A stretch of 5,857 bases of DNA. Source: Actinomycetes bacterium (GTDB lineage: Bacteria > Actinomycetota > Acidimicrobiia > Acidimicrobiales > RAAP-2). The stretch is from assembly GCA_021800645.1 (NCBI GenBank), contig JAJYYT010000143.1, forward strand, positions 1-5,857. Reading direction: 5' to 3'. Shown here in pieces: positions 1-4,317 of the stretch (position 1 is its first letter; each line of letters opens with the position of its first letter). Under the pieces are notes generated by a model, which worked only from the letters and a program-made list of their open reading frames with translations, was not told the origin of the DNA and did not search any database. Position numbers and translations under genes: made by a program.

Positions 1-341
1 TTCCCGCCGACGACGTCCACATCGGCCCCTCCGACCACGTGCCGTGGCTCGCCGACCGCAAGTGGGCGTACATCCGCATGGAGGGGCGCAACTTCGGCGA
101 CGTGCCGCTCAACGTCGAGCTCAAGCTCGAGGTCTGGGACTCGCCGAACTCCGCAGGCGTGATCATCGACGCCGTCCGGTGCGCCAAGCTCGCGCTCGAC
201 CGGGGCGTCGGCGGCCCGCTCGTCGGTCCGTCCGCCTACTTCATGAAGTCACCCCCCGTGCAGTACCACGACGACGTCGCCCACGAGCTGGTGGAGGCGT
301 TCGCCGCAGGCGACCCCGGCCCTCGCTGGCCCGAGGTCTGA
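1..341 (+). CDS. ino1: Inositol-3-phosphate (myo-inositol-1-phosphate) synthase, C-terminal part
   Basis: Partial gene entering from the left edge; complete codons begin at position 3 and 112 residues remain before TGA at 339-341. The enzyme converts glucose 6-phosphate to inositol phosphate with NAD+ as recycled cofactor, in the cytoplasm; in actinobacteria this feeds phosphatidylinositol and mycothiol synthesis. Visible family signatures are [11 protein letters not shown] near the start (residues 7-17 of the fragment), [15 protein letters not shown] (19-33), [18 protein letters not shown] (40-57) and [11 protein letters not shown] (78-88). The WDSPNSAG...ID stretch matches the conserved C-terminal block of the family (an ED-S-AAP-MID pattern in eukaryotic enzymes), and the lysine in FMKSPP lies in the conserved region that contributes to the active site. 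The family is usually about 360 residues in bacteria, so about two thirds lies outside the window. The stop codon lies inside the first copy of a 13-bp repeat. The gene converges on the CCA-adding enzyme with 47 bp between stops. Confidence 0.95.
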   Translation, partial: PADDVHIGPSDHVPWLADRKWAYIRMEGRNFGDVPLNVELKLEVWDSPNSAGVIIDAVRCAKLALDRGVGGPLVGPSAYFMKSPPVQYHDDVAHELVEAFAAGDPGPRWPEV

Positions 342-384
342 GCCCGAGGACTGAGCCCAAGGTCTGAGCCCGAGGACTGAGGAG
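333..384. repeat. 13-bp tandem repeat, four copies, at a convergent gene junction
   Basis: Four head-to-tail copies of a 13-bp unit: GAGGTCTGAGCCC (333-345), GAGGACTGAGCCC (346-358), AAGGTCTGAGCCC (359-371) and a last copy degenerate at its end (372-384). T and A alternate at the fifth position (copies 1 and 3 against 2 and 4), so the array also reads as two copies of a 26-bp unit. The first copy contains the last codons and stop of ino1. Each copy carries TGA (339, 352, 365, 378); because 13 is not a multiple of three, these stops cover all three forward frames. The likely origin is local duplication by replication slippage. Confidence 0.9.
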
Positions 385-390
385 CGGGCT
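367..390. terminator. Weak hairpin between convergent genes, possible terminator
   Basis: AGCCCG (367-372) pairs perfectly with CGGGCT (385-390) across a 12-nt loop. The right arm overlaps the stop codon of the minus-strand gene. An alternative hairpin uses the same bases: CGGGC (385-389) with GCCCG (394-398) around a 4-nt loop, which would place the minus-strand TAG in the loop and stem. Neither is followed by a T-rich run on either strand, so a classical intrinsic terminator is not supported. The position between convergent stops is the only other argument for termination. Confidence 0.25.
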
Positions 391-1975
391 ACTGCCCGGC
401 AGCGGTGCTTCGCGCCGCCCACCACTCCTCCAGCCGCCGACCGGCCTCCTCTGCGCCGAGCGGCCCCTCGTCGAGCCGGAGCTCGAGCAGGAACGCCAAC
501 GCCTCGCCCACCCTCGGACCGGGCGGGATGCCCAGTCGCGCCATCACCTGTGTCCCGTTCAGCTCCGGGCGGATTGCATCGAGCTCCTCCTGCTTGCGAA
601 GCTCGGCGATACGAGCCTCGAGCTCGTCCATACGACGGGCGAGCGCGCGGGCCTTCGCCGCGTTGCGCGTGGTGCAGTCCGAGCGCGTGAGCTCGTTGAG
701 CCGATCGAGCAGCGGACCGGCGTCGCGCACATAGCGGCGCACCGCGCGGTCGCTCCAGCCGAGCCGGTACGTGTGGAAGCGCAGGTGCAGCCGCACGAGC
801 TCTGCGACCACGTCGATGTCCTCCTTGGAGTACCGCAACGCCTCCATCCGCTTGCGGGTCATCCGCGCGCCGACTTCGTCGTGGTGGTGGAAGGTGACCC
901 CCTCCGGACCGATGGCACGGGTCTTGGGCTTGCCTACGTCGTGGAAGAGTGCTGCCAGCCGGAGCAGCTTGTCAGGAGACGTCTTGTCGACCACTGCGAG
1001 CGTGTGGGCCAGCACGTCCTTGTGCCGGTGAACGGGGTCCTGCTCGAGCCGGAGAGCCGGCAGCTCGGGGAGGAACTCGTCGCACAGCCCGGTCTCGACC
1101 GCGAACCCCAGGGCGCGCGACGGCCCCGGGGACGCCAGGACCACGATCTTGTCCAGCTCGTCACGAATGCGCTCAGCGGAGACGATCGACAGCCGGTGAC
1201 GACCCCTTCGCACGGCCTCCACCAGCTGTCGCTCCGGCACCAGCTGGTAGGCGGCGGCGAAGCGCGCAGCACGGAGCATCCGCAGCGGGTCGTCCCCGAA
1301 GGAGGTCTCTGGGTCGAGCGGCGTGCGCAGCCGGTGCGCCGCAAGGTCCCCGAGCCCGTCGAACGGGTCGACCAGCCGCAGCTCGGGCAGCTCGAGCGCC
1401 ATTGCGTTGACGGTGAAGTCACGCCGAGAGAGGTCGGTCTCGACATCGTCGCCGAACGTGACCGCGGGCTTGCGTGAGTCGGGGCGGTACGCCTCGGCGC
1501 GGTGGGTGGTGACCTCGAAGGTGCGATCCCCGGTCCGGAGGCCGATGGTGCCGAACCGCTTTCCCTGAGTCCACACCGCGTCCGCCCAGCCCCGGACGAG
1601 CCGCTCGATCTCGTCGGGACGGGCGTCCGTCGTGAGGTCGAAGTCGTTCGGAAAGACGCCGCCCGGCCGCTCGACGAGCGCGTCGCGGACAGACCCCCCG
1701 ACGAGGTAGATCCGATGGCCCGCGGCGCAGAACCGCTCGGCGAGGGCCGCAGTCGCCTCGACGAGCGGGCGGAAGCGCTCGGGAACGGGGGGCTGCGCGG
1801 AGGGCTGCGCGGAGGGCTGCGCGCGGGGCTGCGCGGGGGGCTGCGCGGGGGGCTGCACGGACGGCTGCACGGACGGCTGCACCGGCACACGGTACCGCCG
1901 CGCCCGTCGAGCCCAGCCGCTCGCGACGCGCACAGACCGGGGCGCGACGCGAGCGATCCCTGTCGTGCGCCGCAC
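389..1975 (-). CDS. pcnA: CCA tRNA nucleotidyltransferase (HD-domain, actinobacterial PcnA type)
   Basis: Adds or repairs the 3'-terminal CCA of tRNAs from CTP and ATP without a nucleic acid template. With the GTG at 1975 it has 528 residues. Class II nucleotidyltransferase motifs appear in order: LVGGSVRDAL (91-100), the metal-binding DFD within NDFDLTTDA (110-118), RRDFTVNAMAL (184-194), DDPLRMLRAARF (228-239, the nucleotide-selecting [E/D]DxxR motif) and ERIRDEL (268-274). An HD phosphohydrolase-like domain follows, with LFHDVGK (343-349) and FHHHDEVG (362-369), then the C-terminal LNGTQVMARLGIPPGP (472-487) typical of the actinobacterial subfamily. Residues 32-63 are eight Gln-Pro tetrapeptides ahead of the conserved core, an odd extension. 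The stop is TAG at 389-391. The start is uncertain: the frame stays open to 2188, but that would overlap the divergent gene by 200 bp. GTG at 1975 avoids overlap; GTG at 1882 (497 residues, closer to the usual length as I recall it) has a better placed -10-like hexamer. Function is secure, start is not. Confidence 0.93.
   Translation of the reverse strand: MRRTTGIARVAPRSVRVASGWARRARRYRVPVQPSVQPSVQPPAQPPAQPRAQPSAQPSAQPPVPERFRPLVEATAALAERFCAAGHRIYLVGGSVRDALVERPGGVFPNDFDLTTDARPDEIERLVRGWADAVWTQGKRFGTIGLRTGDRTFEVTTHRAEAYRPDSRKPAVTFGDDVETDLSRRDFTVNAMALELPELRLVDPFDGLGDLAAHRLRTPLDPETSFGDDPLRMLRAARFAAAYQLVPERQLVEAVRRGRHRLSIVSAERIRDELDKIVVLASPGPSRALGFAVETGLCDEFLPELPALRLEQDPVHRHKDVLAHTLAVVDKTSPDKLLRLAALFHDVGKPKTRAIGPEGVTFHHHDEVGARMTRKRMEALRYSKEDIDVVAELVRLHLRFHTYRLGWSDRAVRRYVRDAGPLLDRLNELTRSDCTTRNAAKARALARRMDELEARIAELRKQEELDAIRPELNGTQVMARLGIPPGPRVGEALAFLLELRLDEGPLGAEEAGRRLEEWWAARSTAAGQ
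1787..1882. repeat. 12-bp tandem repeat, eight copies, coding for Gln-Pro tetrapeptides
   Basis: Eight contiguous 12-bp units, read on the minus strand as GTGCAGCCGTCC or GCGCAGCCCnCC-like variants. They encode VQPS, VQPS, VQPP, AQPP, AQPR, AQPS, AQPS, AQPP near the N-terminus of the CCA-adding enzyme. The first two units are identical, as are the two AQPS units, which suggests recent duplication. A 12-bp period preserves frame, so copy number can change without breaking the gene. The product would be a flexible, proline-rich segment, probably disordered or polyproline-like, before the nucleotidyltransferase domain. Confidence 0.93.
1889..1894 (-). promoter_or_regulatory. Possible -10 element (TACCGT) for leaderless pcnA
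   Basis: On the minus strand TACCGT fits the actinobacterial -10 pattern TANNNT. Its last T lies seven bases before GTG at 1882-1880, the spacing expected when transcription starts at the first base of the start codon. It would give a 497-residue enzyme beginning at the Gln-Pro repeats. No -35 match is seen at the usual distance. A three-base constraint in GC-rich DNA is weak evidence. Confidence 0.22.
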
Positions 1976-1981
1976 TAGCGT
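1976..1981 (+). promoter_or_regulatory. Possible -10 element (TAGCGT) for leaderless envelope-protein gene
   Basis: TAGCGT fits the TANNNT -10 pattern of actinobacterial housekeeping promoters. Its final T is at 1981, exactly seven bases before the GTG at 1988, which fits a transcript starting at the start codon. There is no convincing Shine-Dalgarno sequence before that GTG (only GAG abutting it), which also agrees with a leaderless mRNA. No good -35 hexamer is seen around 1953-1958. The element sits in the 12-bp gap between the two divergent starts. Confidence 0.35.
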
Positions 1982-1987
1982 CGTGAG

Positions 1988-4201
1988 GTGTCGAAGCGGA
2001 CCCTCCTCACCCTGAGCATGGGGAGCCCCGTCACCTCGAGGATCGTGCGGCGGGCCGCCGTTGCGACGTGGTGCATCTTCGTCGCGACCTGCGTCCTCTC
2101 GCTCGCTGCCCCTCGAGCGGGTGGGACCACGCCGCACACGCCGAGCGCGCTCGTGCTCGTCGACCAGACCGAGTGGGTCGTGGCCCACTCCGGCTCATCT
2201 GGGGCCCCGACACCCGTGTCCCCCTTCGACCTGGGCATCTCCGCCCGCGACGCGCCGTCGGGTGCCGCCGTCCAGGCGGTCCTCTACCCGCGGCTCCTCA
2301 CCCGCTACGACTTCAAGAACGTGCTCCGTGACGGCCCGCACGGTTACCCGCTCTCCGCGACGACCCCGGTCCCACTCGCCTCCCTGCCCCCGAACCCACG
2401 CTCGTCGGGGGTGTCACTCGATCTTTCGATCGTCCAGTCCGCGTCGAGCGAGCAGGGCTCTCGCCTGGGCCTCGCGTGCTCGCCTCCCACAGGGAGCGGC
2501 ACATGCACAGGCGTCTACCCGGTGGTCGTCCAGCTCCAGCGCCCGAGCGGACGGGTGCTCCGCCACTTCACCACCTTCCTCACGTACGTCACCGCCAGGA
2601 GCGCGCACCCGCTCGAGCTCTCCTGGATCGTCCCCCTCCAAGCCCCGATCTCGCTCTCGAGGCGCCCTTCGGCGCCGGCCCGGGCCATCCGGCCGCTCTC
2701 GAGCGCCGAAGCAGCCTCCCTCGAGATCCTGATCTCCCAGCTCCGGGCAACCCCGCTGCCGGTCACGCTCGACGTCTCGCCCGAGACTCTCCAGGCCCTC
2801 GACCGGGCCGGCCCCGACGGGCGGGCGGCGGTCGCGACGCTCGCGGCGCTGTCGTCGAACCCCTCGACCTACGAAGTGCTCGCCCGTCCCTACGCCCCGG
2901 TCGACCTCGGCGCGCTCGCCGGGGCCGGAGAGCCGACCGAGATCGTGGCGCAGATGGCCGCCGGGTCCACAGTGCTCCACCACCTCCACGTGCGAACGAC
3001 GCCGACGCCGTCCCCGTGGGTCCAGACCGGGGCCGTGGGGAACGACATCGCCGGGGGGCTCGAGCAGGTCCACGCGACCCAGCTCGTCGTGGCGGGCACA
3101 GCCCTCTCGCCCACATCCACCGTCACAAGCAGCGGCACGTGGACCTCCACCTTCTCGCTCGGGCTGACACGACGCGGCTCGACGACCTCTGTGGTGGCCG
3201 CCGAAGCGGACAGCTTGCTCGGCCGACAGTTCGCCGGCACCCGCACAGACCCCGCCCTGGCCGCCACCCAGCTCCTCGCGGACCTCGCAATGGTCCACTT
3301 CGAACGGCCCAACACAACGGCGGTCCGCGGCTTGGTTGCCCTGCCGCCGCGGCGCTGGGTCGCGAACCCTGCGTTCGACCGCGTGCTCCTCGAAGGACTG
3401 TCCCAGGACCCGGTGGTCGAGCCCGTCACGCTGTCGCGCTACTTCTCCTCGGTGACCTTCGCCGGGTCGCGCCACCTCCTTGGTCCAGGACCCGGGCCTG
3501 TCATGCCGCACGCGCTGGCCCGAGTCGTCTCACGCGCTCGCATCCGCCTCAGCAGCTTCGACGGGGTGCTCGCTGGGCACCCCCTTCCACCCGTCGCGTC
3601 CCAGCTCGACGACCTCCTTCTCGCCTCCGAGTCCGCCGGGTTCTCGGAAAGACGGCAGGCGTCCGGCGTGTCCACCGTCGAGCGGCTGCTCACGGACCAG
3701 CTGCGCCTGGTCAGGTTCGCCACAGAGAAGACCTTCACGCTCACGTCGCGCGCTGGGCAGATCCCCATCACCGTCGAGTCCCATGCGCCCTACACGATCG
3801 TCGGGAGGCTCACTGTCAGCGGCAACAAGTTCCTCTTCCCCCATCACGGGACATCCCGAGTGATCCGTCTCGACCACGCCACGAACGCGTCACGCGTCGA
3901 CGTCGTCGTACGGAGCCCCGGCGACCTGCGGCTGCGCGTCGTGTTCACGTCCCCCGACGGCCACCTCGTGATCGCGCGCGCGCTCCTCATCGTCCGCTCG
4001 ACCGCGACCTCAGTGGTCGGTGTCGTGCTCACCGTCGCCGCGCTGGCGATCCTTCTCACCTGGTGGGCCCGGACCTGGTGGTCCGGAAGGCACACGCGGC
4101 GCGAGAGACGCTCACGGCGCGAGCGGCGTGAGCGCCGCCCGCGGCAAGGAACGCAGGGGAGGCGAGCGGCCAGCCCGGTGAGCGGAGCGCACGCACAGTG
4201 A
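1988..4201 (+). CDS. Exported membrane-anchored protein, DUF6049-like (Rv3909-type)
   Basis: 737 residues of unknown biochemical function. A basic N-terminus precedes a hydrophobic signal segment (about 21-45, with CIFVATCVLSLAAPRA). Most of the chain is extracytoplasmic. One membrane helix lies at about 674-693, followed by an arginine-rich cytoplasmic tail (HTRRERRSRRERRERR, 702-717), giving a type I topology. C164 and C173 flank a short loop and could form a disulfide. The central part holds PLPVTLDVSPETLQAL (256-271) and LARPYAPVDLGAL (298-310), reminiscent of the 'PVTWALDP...PYGDPD' blocks I recall from DUF6049. The C-terminal part, FTLTSRAGQIPITVESHAPY (583-602), then TSPDGHL (654-660) and LLIVRSTATSVVGVV (666-680), resembles the beta-rich end of that family. 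Position directly before murJ is the same as for Rv3909 of M. tuberculosis. The start is GTG 1988 (leaderless candidate); ATG 2018 and GTG 2045 also keep the signal segment. Family assignment is from memory; exported topology is directly visible. Confidence 0.75.
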   Translation: MSKRTLLTLSMGSPVTSRIVRRAAVATWCIFVATCVLSLAAPRAGGTTPHTPSALVLVDQTEWVVAHSGSSGAPTPVSPFDLGISARDAPSGAAVQAVLYPRLLTRYDFKNVLRDGPHGYPLSATTPVPLASLPPNPRSSGVSLDLSIVQSASSEQGSRLGLACSPPTGSGTCTGVYPVVVQLQRPSGRVLRHFTTFLTYVTARSAHPLELSWIVPLQAPISLSRRPSAPARAIRPLSSAEAASLEILISQLRATPLPVTLDVSPETLQALDRAGPDGRAAVATLAALSSNPSTYEVLARPYAPVDLGALAGAGEPTEIVAQMAAGSTVLHHLHVRTTPTPSPWVQTGAVGNDIAGGLEQVHATQLVVAGTALSPTSTVTSSGTWTSTFSLGLTRRGSTTSVVAAEADSLLGRQFAGTRTDPALAATQLLADLAMVHFERPNTTAVRGLVALPPRRWVANPAFDRVLLEGLSQDPVVEPVTLSRYFSSVTFAGSRHLLGPGPGPVMPHALARVVSRARIRLSSFDGVLAGHPLPPVASQLDDLLLASESAGFSERRQASGVSTVERLLTDQLRLVRFATEKTFTLTSRAGQIPITVESHAPYTIVGRLTVSGNKFLFPHHGTSRVIRLDHATNASRVDVVVRSPGDLRLRVVFTSPDGHLVIARALLIVRSTATSVVGVVLTVAALAILLTWWARTWWSGRHTRRERRSRRERRERRPRQGTQGRRAASPVSGAHAQ

Positions 4202-4214
4202 CACGAAGGACCTG

Positions 4215-4240
4215 GCGCCGGCGATCCCGGTGGCCGGCGC
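4215..4240 (+). other. Strong GC hairpin at the junction before murJ
   Basis: GCGCCGGC (4215-4222) is perfectly complementary to GCCGGCGC (4233-4240), leaving a 10-nt loop. All eight pairs are G-C. It begins 13 bp after the stop of the preceding gene and ends 77 bp before the ATG at 4318. No T-run follows, so it is not a standard intrinsic terminator. It may act as an mRNA processing or stability element or attenuator, or may simply be part of the coding sequence if MurJ starts at GTG 4198. I see no clear promoter or other feature in the rest of 4202-4317. Confidence 0.45.
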
Positions 4241-4317
4241 ACGCGACACGAGCCGGACCCCGGGAGCGCCAGAGCCCGCTCGACGGCTCGGTCGATCCAC
4301 CCGGGCGCGCCGAGACG

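Noticed and set aside
934..1890. 318-residue open frame on the minus strand rich in Ser, Arg and Pro
   Set aside because: It lies wholly inside pcnA in another frame on the same strand; its composition is that of a GC-driven shadow and it has no recognisable motif.
1502..1978. Plus-strand frame reading as repeated Gly-Leu-Arg-Gly
   Set aside because: It is the antisense reading of the 12-bp Gln-Pro repeat of pcnA, not an independent repeat protein.
1976..2188. Upstream extension of the pcnA frame to a start at 2188 (599 residues)
   Set aside because: It would lie antisense to the signal-peptide region of the divergent gene, adds sequence with no family similarity, and is most easily explained as an open frame caused by high GC.
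2414..3511. 365-residue antisense open frame on the minus strand
   Set aside because: Antisense to the exported-protein gene, Gly/Arg-rich, no motif and no sign of its own start signals.
2476..4131. 551-residue open frame on the plus strand, very rich in Arg, Pro and His
   Set aside because: Out-of-frame shadow of the exported-protein gene; no domain, no hydrophobic segments and biased composition.
4123..4138. GCGGCG / CGCCGC hairpin with a TGAG loop near the 3' end of the exported-protein gene
   Set aside because: It falls within arginine codons of the basic tail, where such complementary GC runs are expected; no T-run and the gene continues past it.
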